64,000 nucleotides of DNA. Origin: Hydrogenophaga crassostreae. GTDB lineage: Bacteria > Pseudomonadota > Gammaproteobacteria > Burkholderiales > Burkholderiaceae_C. Positions 37,680 through 46,500 of this stretch are shown piece by piece; the first letter of the stretch is position 1, and the number at the start of each line of letters is the position of its first letter. Location of the stretch: contig NZ_CP017476.1 in the NCBI RefSeq assembly GCF_001761385.1, forward strand, positions 4,639,501-4,703,500. Direction: 5' to 3'. The notes beneath the pieces are model-generated. The model saw only the letters and a program-made list of their open reading frames with translations. It had not been told where the DNA came from and made no database searches. The position numbers were made by a program, and so were the translations under genes.

Positions 37680-38057
37680 ATGAAAAAGCTTATCTCGCTG
37701 ATCGCTTTGGCTGGCACCTTCACCATCGCCATGGCACAGGCCGCTGCGCCGGCAACCCCGTCCGTCAAACCGATGACCACGGCAACCGCCAAAGCCACCA
37801 CGGCCCCTGCTGCCGAAGTCCCGCCTGCAACCGGCCAGCAAAACCGCATGAAGACCTGCAACGCCGACGAAAAGGCCAAAACCCTCAAGGGCGATGGCCG
37901 CAAGGCGTTCATGAAGTCCTGCCTGAAGGGCGAAACCGTTGCGGTGGCAGGCACCACCCCGCAAAGCAGGATGAAAAGCTGCAACGTGGACGCCTCCGCC
38001 AAGGCCCTCAAAGGGAATGACCGCAAGGCTTTCATGAGCACCTGCCTGAAAGGCTAG
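37680..38057 (+). CDS. PsiF-repeat exported protein
   Basis: 125 residues with a Sec signal peptide (MKKLISLIALAGTFTIAMAQ, cleaved near AQA), a Thr/Ala/Pro linker and two copies of a 30-residue repeat. The repeats start RMKTCNADEKAKTLKGDGRKAFM and RMKSCNVDASAKALKGNDRKAFM; each has two Cys, and both end SCLKG or TCLKG. This is the PsiF (phosphate starvation-inducible) repeat. In E. coli psiF is in the Pho regulon, but no clear Pho box is asserted here. Confidence 0.9.
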   Translation: MKKLISLIALAGTFTIAMAQAAAPATPSVKPMTTATAKATTAPAAEVPPATGQQNRMKTCNADEKAKTLKGDGRKAFMKSCLKGETVAVAGTTPQSRMKSCNVDASAKALKGNDRKAFMSTCLKG

Positions 38058-38074
38058 GCCACAGACCGGGCGTC

Positions 38075-39094
38075 TCAGGCGGCGGCGCGCTCCAGGCGAT
38101 CGCGCACACCATCCCAGTCCGGCCCCACGGGTGGCGTCTCGACCCAGATCAGGCGCACGCCTGTGGCGTCCAGCTCGCGCAAAACAGCGAACAGTTCTTG
38201 CGCACAATCTGCAGCCATTTCAGGCATGCGGCGCCGGGGCAGGGCCCCGTCTACCCGAACCCCTTTGCTGGCATAGACCGCGATGTTTTTGGCGTCTTTG
38301 CCCATCAAGTCCAGCGCGGCTTGCAACTGCGGCGCGGGCATCAGCCGCACCGCGGCACGCGGCGCATAGTGCGATGCCAGCGTTCCCGAGGCACGCGGCG
38401 CTTGCTCGTCGCGCTCCCGCAGTGGTTGGCCGCAAGCGGCTTCAATCTGCGCAGGCGTCAGCATGCCCGGGCGCAGCAAAACCGGGGCTCCACGGGAGCA
38501 GTCCACGATGGTGGACTCGATGCCCACGGGGCAGGCGCCACCGTCCAGGATCAGCAACGCTGCGTCAGACAGCGCAGCAAATTCTTCTGCCACGTGTGCC
38601 GCCGTGGTCGGGCTCACGCGGCCAAACCGGTTGGCGCTGGGAGCGGCCACACCCATGACTCCGTGTGCACGCGCCGCCTGCAACAAAGCCAAGGCAGCCG
38701 GATGGGAAGGGCAACGCAGCCCCACCGAATCTTGCCCGCCAGCCGCCACCGCCGCCACCTCTGGTCGGCGCGGCAAGATCAGCGTGAGCGGACCGGGCCA
38801 GAAGGCCTGCATCAAGGCCACAGCAAACTCGGGCACTTCGCGGGCAAAAGGCGCCACAGCAGCGCGCCAGCCCTCGGCATCTGCGGTGGCCGAAGGGGCC
38901 ACATGCACGATCAGGGGGTGATCACCGGGCCGACCTTTGGCTTCAAAAACACGCTGCACCGCGCTGGCGTTGCCCGCATCCGCCGCCAGGCCGTACACGG
39001 TTTCGGTCGGCAGTCCCACCAACGAACCCGCCGCCAGACGCAGCGCCGCAGCTTCGATGTTCGCGGGGGCATCCGCACTTAAAACCAGGGCCAT
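38075..39094 (-). CDS. L-threonylcarbamoyladenylate synthase (Sua5 type)
   Basis: Makes threonylcarbamoyl-AMP for the t6A37 tRNA modification. The 339 residues have an N-terminal YrdC domain (GLPTETVYGLAADAGN, KGRPGDHPLIVHV, ANRFGRVSPTTA, ESTIVDC) and a C-terminal Sua5 domain, so it is the long Sua5 form, not the short TsaC. It ends 7 nt before purK starts on the same strand; purE-purK-sua5 linkage is common in Burkholderiales. Confidence 0.95.
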   Translation of the reverse strand: MALVLSADAPANIEAAALRLAAGSLVGLPTETVYGLAADAGNASAVQRVFEAKGRPGDHPLIVHVAPSATADAEGWRAAVAPFAREVPEFAVALMQAFWPGPLTLILPRRPEVAAVAAGGQDSVGLRCPSHPAALALLQAARAHGVMGVAAPSANRFGRVSPTTAAHVAEEFAALSDAALLILDGGACPVGIESTIVDCSRGAPVLLRPGMLTPAQIEAACGQPLRERDEQAPRASGTLASHYAPRAAVRLMPAPQLQAALDLMGKDAKNIAVYASKGVRVDGALPRRRMPEMAADCAQELFAVLRELDATGVRLIWVETPPVGPDWDGVRDRLERAAA

Positions 39095-39101
39095 GGAGCG
39101 A

Positions 39102-40337
39102 TCAGGGCAAGCCGGGCAAACCGAGCAAGGCCAGCGCCAGAGACGCTGTCTCGCGAACCTGCGCCACGGTTGCGCCGGTGATGTTCAGGTGACCCATCTT
39201 GCGGGCCTTGCGGGCACTGGTCTTGCCATACAGGTGCAAATGGGTGCCCGGCAAGGCCAGCACCTCGGCCCAGGGCGGTACAACCGGCTGCTCACTGGCC
39301 TCGGCGCGCATGCCATTGGCATCGAACCAGAGATCACCCAGCAGGTTGACCATGAGGCTGGGGCTGTGCTGGCACGGCGTGTTCAAAGGCAAACCGGCCA
39401 GAGCGCGCACCTGCGCCTCGAACTGTGAAATGTCGCAGGCGTTTTGCGTGTAGTGACCGCTGTTGTGCGGGCGTGGCGCCATTTCGTTGACGATCAGGTC
39501 CGAGCCGCCCGCGCCATTGTCGACCACGAAGTACTCGACGCACAGGACGCCCACGTAGTTCAAATGGTCGGCAACCGCCACCGTGCTGGCCTGCGCACGC
39601 GCCGCCAGCTCAACGGGAACGGCGCCTTCGAAGACCTCGGTGATGGCCAGAATGCCGTCGTGGTGGGTATTGGCCTGCACCGGGAAGCACACGGTCTTGC
39701 CGTCGGCCCCGCGCGCCACCAGCACCGAGCACTCTGATTGCAGCGGCATCAGCTTTTCCAGCACGCAAACCACACCACCAAGCTGGGTCCATGCCGCTTC
39801 CAGCTCGGCGCGGTTCTTCACCCGGATCTGACCCTTGCCGTCGTAGCCCAGGCGTGCGGTTTTCAGGATGCCTGGCAACAAATCATCGGCCACCGCCGCC
39901 AACTGCCCAGCGGTTTCGATGCCCGTGTAAGGCGCCGGGAACACGCCGCTGATCGGCGCGCACTGCACAAAGTGCGTCTTCTCCTGCAAACGGTCCTGCG
40001 CGACGGCCACGCAATCGGCAGACGGCGCCACCGGGCGGCTCTCGGCCAGCTTGCGCAGCGCGGGCGCCGGCACGTTCTCGAATTCTGTCGTGATGGCGTC
40101 GCACAGCCGCGCCAGCTCGGCCAGGCCAGCCGGATCGTCGTAGGCGGTCTGGATGTGGTGGTGGCTGATCAGGCCCGCCGGGCTGGCCGGATCGGGATCG
40201 AGCACCGCCGTGCAATAGCCCATGGCCTGCGCGGCCTGCACAAACATGCGGCCCAGCTGGCCACCGCCCATAACACCCAGGGTGATGGGCTGACCACGGT
40301 CCGACAGCGCGCCGGGCAAAAGCGAATTTAAGCTCAT
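39102..40337 (-). CDS. purK: 5-(carboxyamino)imidazole ribonucleotide synthase
   Basis: ATP-grasp enzyme that carboxylates AIR to N5-CAIR. The 411 residues have ITLGVMGGGQLGRMFVQAAQ, TARLGYDGKGQIRVKN, ECSVLVARG and FVVDNGAGGSDLIVNEMAPRPHNSGHYT in order (quoted in parts: VNEMAPRPHNSGHYT). It lies 4 nt after the purE stop, forming the purEK unit. The Sua5 gene follows. Confidence 0.97.
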   Translation of the reverse strand: MSLNSLLPGALSDRGQPITLGVMGGGQLGRMFVQAAQAMGYCTAVLDPDPASPAGLISHHHIQTAYDDPAGLAELARLCDAITTEFENVPAPALRKLAESRPVAPSADCVAVAQDRLQEKTHFVQCAPISGVFPAPYTGIETAGQLAAVADDLLPGILKTARLGYDGKGQIRVKNRAELEAAWTQLGGVVCVLEKLMPLQSECSVLVARGADGKTVCFPVQANTHHDGILAITEVFEGAVPVELAARAQASTVAVADHLNYVGVLCVEYFVVDNGAGGSDLIVNEMAPRPHNSGHYTQNACDISQFEAQVRALAGLPLNTPCQHSPSLMVNLLGDLWFDANGMRAEASEQPVVPPWAEVLALPGTHLHLYGKTSARKARKMGHLNITGATVAQVRETASLALALLGLPGLP

Positions 40338-40341
40338 AGGG

Positions 40342-40830
40342 TCAGGCAGGTAGCGTCATTGCGCGGGCCGCCTCGGTCTGCGCAAGCCGGTAAGCCACCA
40401 GCTTCAGATGCAAAGCCGGGTCTTCATTGGCCAGCATGGCCACCGCAAACAAGGCTGCATTCGCGGCACCGGCCTGGCCGATGGCAAATGTGGCCACGGG
40501 CACACCTTTGGGCATCTGCACGATGCTGTGCAGCGAATCAACGCCAGACAAGGCCTTGGTCTGCACCGGCACGCCCAGCACAGGCACCACGGTTTTCGCC
40601 GCGATCATGCCGGGCAAATGGGCCGCCCCGCCAGCACCCGCGATGATGGCCTTCATACCCCGGCCAACGGCGGCTTCGGCGTAGGCGAACATGTCGTCGG
40701 GCATGCGGTGGGCCGAAACCACCTTCGCTTCGTGTGCGATGCCGAATTCTTTCAAGATGTGCACCGCGTGCTGCATGGTGTCCCAGTCGCTGCTGGAACC
40801 CATGACCACGCCAACCTGGATGGGGTTCAT
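40342..40830 (-). CDS. purE: N5-carboxyaminoimidazole ribonucleotide mutase
   Basis: Converts N5-CAIR to CAIR in purine synthesis. The 162-residue protein has [47 protein letters not shown] and [15 protein letters not shown], the class I PurE core. The ATG at 40830 is chosen since upstream codons extend the protein without conserved sequence. It is divergent from cnoX with about 150 nt between. purC is about 19 kb away rather than next to it. Confidence 0.97.
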   Translation of the reverse strand: MNPIQVGVVMGSSSDWDTMQHAVHILKEFGIAHEAKVVSAHRMPDDMFAYAEAAVGRGMKAIIAGAGGAAHLPGMIAAKTVVPVLGVPVQTKALSGVDSLHSIVQMPKGVPVATFAIGQAGAANAALFAVAMLANEDPALHLKLVAYRLAQTEAARAMTLPA

Positions 40831-40982
40831 GAGGAGAGAGCCTTTGGCCAAAAACCAGCGTTCGCTGGTGGGGTGAAACTGGCAAGCCACTTGCCGGCTC
40901 CGTTAAAGTGTCGATTTTACGTTTTGCGCTCAACCATGCTTCCTTTGGTTCGACGCTCCGTCCCCCAACAGAAGCCCCCGCC

Positions 40983-41891
40983 ATGATCAACGTCACTGCC
41001 GCCAATTTTGAAACCGAGGTCATCCAGGCCTCCATGACCACCTTCGTTCTGGTCGATTTCTGGGCCCCTTGGTGTGGCCCATGCAAAGTGATCGGCCCGA
41101 TGCTGGAGAAGCTGGAGACCGAATACGCCGGCCGATTCAAGCTGGTGAAGATCGACTCCGACCAGGAGCAACAACTCTCCCAGGCCTTTGGCATCCGCAG
41201 CATCCCGACCTGCGTGTTGCTGCACAACGGTCAGCCTGTGGATGGTTTCATGGGCGCACTGCCCGAAGGCGAAATCAAAGCCTTCCTGGACAAACACCTG
41301 CCTGCGGTCGAGGAGCTCGAATCGATCGAAGAAGAGGCGGAGGCCCTCGATGCACTCGCAGAGGGCGATGTCGAAGGCGCGCTGGCCAAGCTGCAGCTTG
41401 CGGTGGAAACCGATGGTGAAAACGACGATGCGCGATTTGACCTGGTCAAGCTGTTGCTGCAGCTTGACCGTGACGACGATGCGAAAGTGGCCTTCGCCCC
41501 GGTCATCGCCAAATCACTGGCCGTTCGCCGCCTGGATTCCCTGAACCGCTGGATGCAGGCGCGCGACGCTCAAGCCACTGTGGTCAACCCCGAGGCCCGC
41601 GCCGCCGAATTGCAAGCTGCCATCACCGCCAACAAACGCGACTTTGAAGCCCGCTACAACCTTGCGTCAATGCTCTGGGCCAACAACCAGTTCGTGCCCG
41701 CCATGGACGAACTGCTGGAAATCCTGATGCGCGACAAATCGTGGAATGACGAGCTGGCGCGCAAAACCTACATTGCCATCCTCGATGTGATCGACCCGCC
41801 CAAGCCCAAAGTGGCCGAAGGCCAGGTGCCCCCGGAAGATCCGACAGTGGCGACCTACCGCCGGCGTTTGTCCAGCGTGGTCTTGAGCTGA
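40983..41891 (+). CDS. cnoX: Thioredoxin-TPR co-chaperone (CnoX/YbbN-like)
   Basis: 302 residues: an N-terminal thioredoxin domain with WAPWCGPCKVIGPM (Cys31, Cys34) and cis-Pro in RSIPTCVLL, then a tetratricopeptide region from about 120 to 290. It matches CnoX (YbbN), a holdase that hands clients to GroEL after bleach stress. The full CGPC pair differs from E. coli CnoX, which lacks a working redox pair, so oxidoreductase activity is plausible here. The ATG at 40983 is the first before the fold. Confidence 0.92.
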   Translation: MINVTAANFETEVIQASMTTFVLVDFWAPWCGPCKVIGPMLEKLETEYAGRFKLVKIDSDQEQQLSQAFGIRSIPTCVLLHNGQPVDGFMGALPEGEIKAFLDKHLPAVEELESIEEEAEALDALAEGDVEGALAKLQLAVETDGENDDARFDLVKLLLQLDRDDDAKVAFAPVIAKSLAVRRLDSLNRWMQARDAQATVVNPEARAAELQAAITANKRDFEARYNLASMLWANNQFVPAMDELLEILMRDKSWNDELARKTYIAILDVIDPPKPKVAEGQVPPEDPTVATYRRRLSSVVLS

Positions 41892-41993
41892 TTTGACTGG
41901 GGCAGCTGGTCAACGGTGCGCAGGGCGGCATGCAAACTGACCGCGGAAATCTGATTGCTTCCGAAATACAAGTGGATTGCCTATCATTCAGGC

Positions 41994-42695
41994 ATGCCAC
42001 ACCGACCTGAGGCCACCAGCAGCGAGCTTGCCCCAACAGGTGAGCGGTCGAACATCTCGGCAGAGCGCCGCCCGCAGGTGCGCGGTCTGTTGATCGTTGA
42101 CGATCATGAGGTGGTTCGCTGGGGATTGCGATCGTTGATTCAAGCGCACTCTCGGCATGCAAATGAATCCATGCGGATATTCGAGGCCCCCACATTGGCC
42201 AGCGCACTCGAGCTTTTCGCGGCCCATCAGGCCGATATTCGTCTCGTTTTCCTGGACCTTGGGCTGCCCGACACCACCGGCCTGTCTGGTTTGGCGGCTT
42301 TCCGGGCACAGTTCCCCTCTGCTTCGATGGTGGTGATATCGGGGGATTCAAACACCGCGACAGTCGAGAGCGCCATGGCGATGGGAGCGCTCGCCTACCT
42401 GAAAAAGACAGGTGACCTGGCAGAGGTCATCGGGTACTTGCAAAACCAGGGCCTGATGACCATCAACAACGCTGCGGTCAACTTGCCGTGGGACTCGACC
42501 ACCCTGTTCGACAAGGGTCAGGGGCTCACCGAGCGCCAAACCCAGATTCTTGAATGGATTCTGGAAGGCAAGTCGAACCGCGAGATTGGTGAGCTCGCTT
42601 TTCTGGCCAAGGGCACTGTGAAAAACCACGTCACCACCCTATTGCTTCATTTTGGCGTCAAGTCTCGCGCCCAGCTGATCAGCGCCCTGCGTTGA
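41994..42695 (+). CDS. NarL/FixJ-type response regulator
   Basis: 233 residues. The receiver domain (about 30-150) has the acidic pair in LIVDDHEVVRWG and phosphoacceptor Asp88 in FLDLGLPDTTG, Ser/Thr in VVISGDSN and Lys in YLKKTGD. The LuxR-type HTH is at about 175-233 (LTERQTQILEWILEGKSNREI). It is followed 15 nt later by a hybrid histidine kinase, its probable partner. The ATG at 41994 is used. Confidence 0.93.
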   Translation: MPHRPEATSSELAPTGERSNISAERRPQVRGLLIVDDHEVVRWGLRSLIQAHSRHANESMRIFEAPTLASALELFAAHQADIRLVFLDLGLPDTTGLSGLAAFRAQFPSASMVVISGDSNTATVESAMAMGALAYLKKTGDLAEVIGYLQNQGLMTINNAAVNLPWDSTTLFDKGQGLTERQTQILEWILEGKSNREIGELAFLAKGTVKNHVTTLLLHFGVKSRAQLISALR

Positions 42696-42710
42696 GGCAC
42701 AGGCCTTCGC

Positions 42711-44495
42711 ATGCCAAGAAAACTTGCAGAAACAGCGCTTTCAGCAACGGCGGCAACCACCTTGAATCGGCGGGTGAGGAGAGAGCAATGGGCGTTGCTG
42801 CTCGAGTCAAACCAGAGTGCGAGCCCGGCGGCCTTTGTCATTGCCCTGATCTTTTGGCTGGCGATCTACCACCAGCTGTCAGACCCCATAGTGCTGGTGT
42901 GGGCGGTTCTCATACACCTGAATCAACTCGTTCGATACTGGTGGGTGCGGCGCCATTCACAAAGCACCGAGATGCCAGAAGAGCGCCCCAGAGAGGCGAT
43001 CTTCCTGCTGTTTCTCCTGGGTGCCAACGGCGCGGTCTGGGGGGCAGCGGCGGTCCTGTTCCTGCCTGTCTCCGACGTACTCGTGGCGGCCTTTGTGGTC
43101 GTTGTCACGCTGAGCATTCATTCAGGCGGTATGACGTGGATGGCACCGGTCAAGGCCGCCGTCATCAGTTTCAGTGTTCCGCTGACGGCGCTCCTGACGC
43201 TGGCGCTTATCCTGCAGGGGGAAACGGTCTACTGGGTTGGCGGTGTGCTCATCTTTCTTTATGCGATGACCTCATGGAAGTACGCCATGCAGCATCACAA
43301 GCTGCTCACGGACTCGCTGGTGGCCCGGTACGAAAAAATGGCTTTGGCAGAGCAGCTCGCCAGACAAGTTGAACTGGTTGAATTGGCGAGCCAGGAAAAA
43401 ACACTGTTCCTGGCAGCGGCAAGCCACGACTTGCGCCAACCACTGCATGCCATTGCCTTGTGCAGTGCTGTGCTGGAAGTATCGCTCCGACATACCCCCG
43501 ACCACGACACGGCCAGCCGGTTGTTGAAGTCCATTCACCTGCTGGGCACTTCCTTCGATGCCATGCTGGACATTTCCCGGCTCGACGCAGGCACCGTGCA
43601 CGCAGCAGTGGTCCCGGTTCCCTTGCAGAGCGGGTTCGAAGCCCTCAACAACGTGTTTTCGGAGCAGGCCGGTGAACGGGGGCTGGAACTGAGGGTGCGC
43701 TCCACGGATTTGTGGGTTCGCAGCGATGCTGAGTTACTTCAGCGAATGCTGGCGAACCTGGTCGCCAACGCACTGAAGTACACCCACCAAGGGGGCGTTG
43801 TGGTGGTGGCACGTCAACGCCAGGAAGAAATCTGGATCGACGTGCGCGACACGGGGCTGGGCATGGCCTCAGACCAGATCGAGCACATTTTTGACGAGTT
43901 TTACCAGATCAACAATCCGGGCCGCGACCGATCCAAGGGACTGGGCATTGGCCTGGCCATCGTTGACCGGTTGTCAAGGTTGCTGGAGCACCCCATTGTG
44001 GTTCGATCCCGAGAAGGGCACGGCAGCCTGTTCCGGCTGGTATTGCCGCCCGCCTCAGCTGAACAGCAACACGCATGCCAACCTGTGCTGCCAACAGGTA
44101 ACGCAGCGCCAAACGCAGATCTACCCGAGCGGGTGATGGTCCTGGATGACGACGAAGACGTGCGCTACGCGATCGCCACGCTGCTGCAGATTCACGGGGT
44201 AAAAACCACGTGCGTTGGTTCGGCCAATGAAGCATGGGCAGCCCTGCAAAGCCAGCCGCTCGACGACCCACATGCTGTGCTGTTGTGCGACGTGAGGCTG
44301 GCCAACGGCAAAGACGGCCTGGACTTCTCTTCCGGCCTTGCCGCAAAAATGGACGATCCTCCCAGGGTGATCCTCCTCACAGGTGAAACAGCACCAGCCA
44401 GCCTTCAACGTTTGCGTGAATCGGACTTTGAGGTGTTGTTCAAGCCGGTGAGCGCACACAAGCTCATGGCGGCTTTGGCGCAGGTGGTGCGGTGA
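42711..44495 (+). CDS. Hybrid sensor histidine kinase with membrane sensor and C-terminal receiver
   Basis: 594 residues. About six hydrophobic segments between residues 40 and 190 form a membrane sensor with no clear periplasmic domain. The HisKA site is FLAAASHDLRQP (His239). The ATPase has ANLVANALKYT, DTGLGM and KGLGIGLAIVDRL. A receiver domain begins near 473 with LDDDEDVRYA and Asp527 in LLCDVRL. This suggests a short phosphorelay (His239 to Asp527) that feeds the adjacent NarL-type regulator through an unseen Hpt, or direct control. Signal unknown. Confidence 0.93.
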   Translation: MPRKLAETALSATAATTLNRRVRREQWALLLESNQSASPAAFVIALIFWLAIYHQLSDPIVLVWAVLIHLNQLVRYWWVRRHSQSTEMPEERPREAIFLLFLLGANGAVWGAAAVLFLPVSDVLVAAFVVVVTLSIHSGGMTWMAPVKAAVISFSVPLTALLTLALILQGETVYWVGGVLIFLYAMTSWKYAMQHHKLLTDSLVARYEKMALAEQLARQVELVELASQEKTLFLAAASHDLRQPLHAIALCSAVLEVSLRHTPDHDTASRLLKSIHLLGTSFDAMLDISRLDAGTVHAAVVPVPLQSGFEALNNVFSEQAGERGLELRVRSTDLWVRSDAELLQRMLANLVANALKYTHQGGVVVVARQRQEEIWIDVRDTGLGMASDQIEHIFDEFYQINNPGRDRSKGLGIGLAIVDRLSRLLEHPIVVRSREGHGSLFRLVLPPASAEQQHACQPVLPTGNAAPNADLPERVMVLDDDEDVRYAIATLLQIHGVKTTCVGSANEAWAALQSQPLDDPHAVLLCDVRLANGKDGLDFSSGLAAKMDDPPRVILLTGETAPASLQRLRESDFEVLFKPVSAHKLMAALAQVVR

Positions 44496-44635
44496 GCGGC
44501 GACACCCTCAGTGGCGCTTGCAGCGCCCTTGATGCGATGGGCCGCAGCTCACCGAGGCGGCGACCCTTTTTCCACCTGACCTGACATTGCCCCAACTCGA
44601 TGCGGTGCGGGTCAAACCCCGCACGGTTGGGCCAC

Positions 44636-46441
44636 TTATTCCAATGTGTAGACAAGCCTAAGGCCCACATCATTGGTGGTGCGGCCGAGGTTGAACGAGG
44701 AGCCAATGGAGAAATTGTTCAGCCAGGCGTTCAGGGTGGCATCCGCTGTCGGCGTGGTGGACCAGGTGTAGACATCGCTGGCCGCTGGAAAGGCGACCGC
44801 ACCAAGCGATGGGGCCGACAGGCTGCGGTCGGCCAAACTGGCCAGCTCCTTGGCGTTCGGCAACCGCCAGGGGCCTGACGCATAGGCCAGGGCCTCTTCA
44901 TGGGTGAAGCGAATCAATACACCCGAGCAGCTGGCGCCCCCCCAGGATTGCCCTTCCAGACACCGACGCCAGGTGAGTCCGGTTTTGCGGTCGATCACCG
45001 CGTTGTTGGCGGTGTCACCCGGGTAGGCCTGCGTGGTGACCACATAACGCTGCCCAGTCCAGGTCCCGCCACGCACCAGGCGCACAGGCCGCAAGCTCGA
45101 CTTGGCCCCTGTGCTGGAAGCCCCGCCATCGAAGCGCACGTACCAAGCGCTGTCACCGTCCGCCGCGGAATCGGTTGACGTCCAATACAGCGCCTCCTGT
45201 GTATTGGGAAACGCAGCCAGGCTGATGCGGGGCCCCGAGCTGCGCCCGAAATCCACCAGCCCGTGCAACTCTTCCATGGTGGGCAAGCGCCAGTCGTTGA
45301 AGCCACAGAGGTTCAGGTTGTTGACGGTGTCCACGTAAGCTGCCGTGGTGGTGGGATCGCCCACAAACCCGAGGGTCCGCCGGTAGGTGCGGCTGCCGGC
45401 CCGAGGGCCCGCCGCTGCGGTCTTGACTTCCCACACCAGGCCGGTCACGTTGTCCCGCATGCACTCGGCGCCTGATTGGCCGGTCACCTCGCTGTAAGAC
45501 ATGCGGTTGACAGAGATTCGGTGGCCGTCTTGCTGGCTGTTCAGGTCACGCGTGCTTTGAAAGCCGCAGAAGAACAGCGTATTGCTTCCCGACTTGTAGC
45601 ACTGTGCGCCTCCAATGCCGGTGTGCGGCACAGCAGGCGTTTGCCAGTCGTCGTTCAGCACGTAGTAGCCAATGCCTTCGTAGCTGTATTCCGGCAACGT
45701 CGCGATGATGATGTCGCGCTCGACCTGGCCGTTGGTATAGAAATGAAACCCTCGTGCAGCGTGAAAGAAGCGGTAGAGAGGCACGTAACCGGTGCCACTC
45801 AAGGTGCTGGCGTAGTAGGCGATGCCTTCGTAGTTGAACTGCGGCAGATTGGCCGCCACGTTGGCGCGTTCGGTCTCGCTGATGGTGTAGAAGTGCACCC
45901 CGGTTTGTGTGTTGTAGAAGCGGTGCACCGGGCTCAGACCGGGGATGGCCGCGTTGCTGGTGTTGAACGCCGGGCCTTCATAGCTGAATGCAGGCTGGTT
46001 CGCAATAACGTTGTCGCGCTCGGTGGTACTGGTGGTGAAAAAGTGGGCACTGGTACTGCCGTTGAAGAAGCGGTAGACCGGCACGAGGGATGCCGCACTT
46101 TTTCGGGCAGCCAACGACTTGTTGACGGCCTCGGAGTTCAGTGTGGCACCGGTCGAGCCCTCTGCTCCGCTGAGCAATGGACCTTCGAACGGCTCGGGAA
46201 GCACGCCGGTTTTGGCAATCTGCTCCAGTTCTTCGTTGTTCAAACGCGCACCTTGCTGTTGCAAGGTGATGGTTTGGGCGGCGGAGCGGGCCATGATGGC
46301 CTCACCGCTGACCGGTGCCGACACGCCCTTGGGCTCCGACCCCTCATTGCCACCGCCGCAGGCGGCGAGAGCAAGGGTGGTCACAACGGCGATGCCCCAT
46401 AGCCGGGCAACAGACCGGCCGGCATTGGGTTGGGTTTTCAT
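44636..46441 (-). CDS. Repeat lipoprotein: three DUF5648-like repeats and two DUF1566 (Lcl_C) domains, copy 1
   Basis: 601 residues. Lipobox LAAC with lipidated Cys28. Then comes a 30-residue helical block (LNNEELEQIAKTGVLPEPFE) and three copies of a repeat with exact 50-residue spacing, at 121, 171 and 221 (VYRFFNG.., VHRFYNT.., LYRFFHA.. with HFYT and E-R). Two DUF1566/Lcl_C-type domains follow: one around 325-450 (TGLVWEVK, NDWRLPTMEEL, YWTSTDS) and one around 480-600 (TGLTWRRC, WRLPNAKELASL). Lcl_C in Legionella binds host glycans, so a surface adhesion role is possible. A paralog lies 60 nt upstream. Confidence 0.82.
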   Translation of the reverse strand: MKTQPNAGRSVARLWGIAVVTTLALAACGGGNEGSEPKGVSAPVSGEAIMARSAAQTITLQQQGARLNNEELEQIAKTGVLPEPFEGPLLSGAEGSTGATLNSEAVNKSLAARKSAASLVPVYRFFNGSTSAHFFTTSTTERDNVIANQPAFSYEGPAFNTSNAAIPGLSPVHRFYNTQTGVHFYTISETERANVAANLPQFNYEGIAYYASTLSGTGYVPLYRFFHAARGFHFYTNGQVERDIIIATLPEYSYEGIGYYVLNDDWQTPAVPHTGIGGAQCYKSGSNTLFFCGFQSTRDLNSQQDGHRISVNRMSYSEVTGQSGAECMRDNVTGLVWEVKTAAAGPRAGSRTYRRTLGFVGDPTTTAAYVDTVNNLNLCGFNDWRLPTMEELHGLVDFGRSSGPRISLAAFPNTQEALYWTSTDSAADGDSAWYVRFDGGASSTGAKSSLRPVRLVRGGTWTGQRYVVTTQAYPGDTANNAVIDRKTGLTWRRCLEGQSWGGASCSGVLIRFTHEEALAYASGPWRLPNAKELASLADRSLSAPSLGAVAFPAASDVYTWSTTPTADATLNAWLNNFSIGSSFNLGRTTNDVGLRLVYTLE

Positions 46442-46500
46442 GGAAATCCTCCTTTGCTTCAGGTCAACAGATATGGTGTGATGGAACTGCGCCCATTCAC

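Noticed and set aside
45476..46402. Open frame antisense to repeat lipoprotein 1
   Set aside because: Repeats in it only mirror the lipoprotein repeats.
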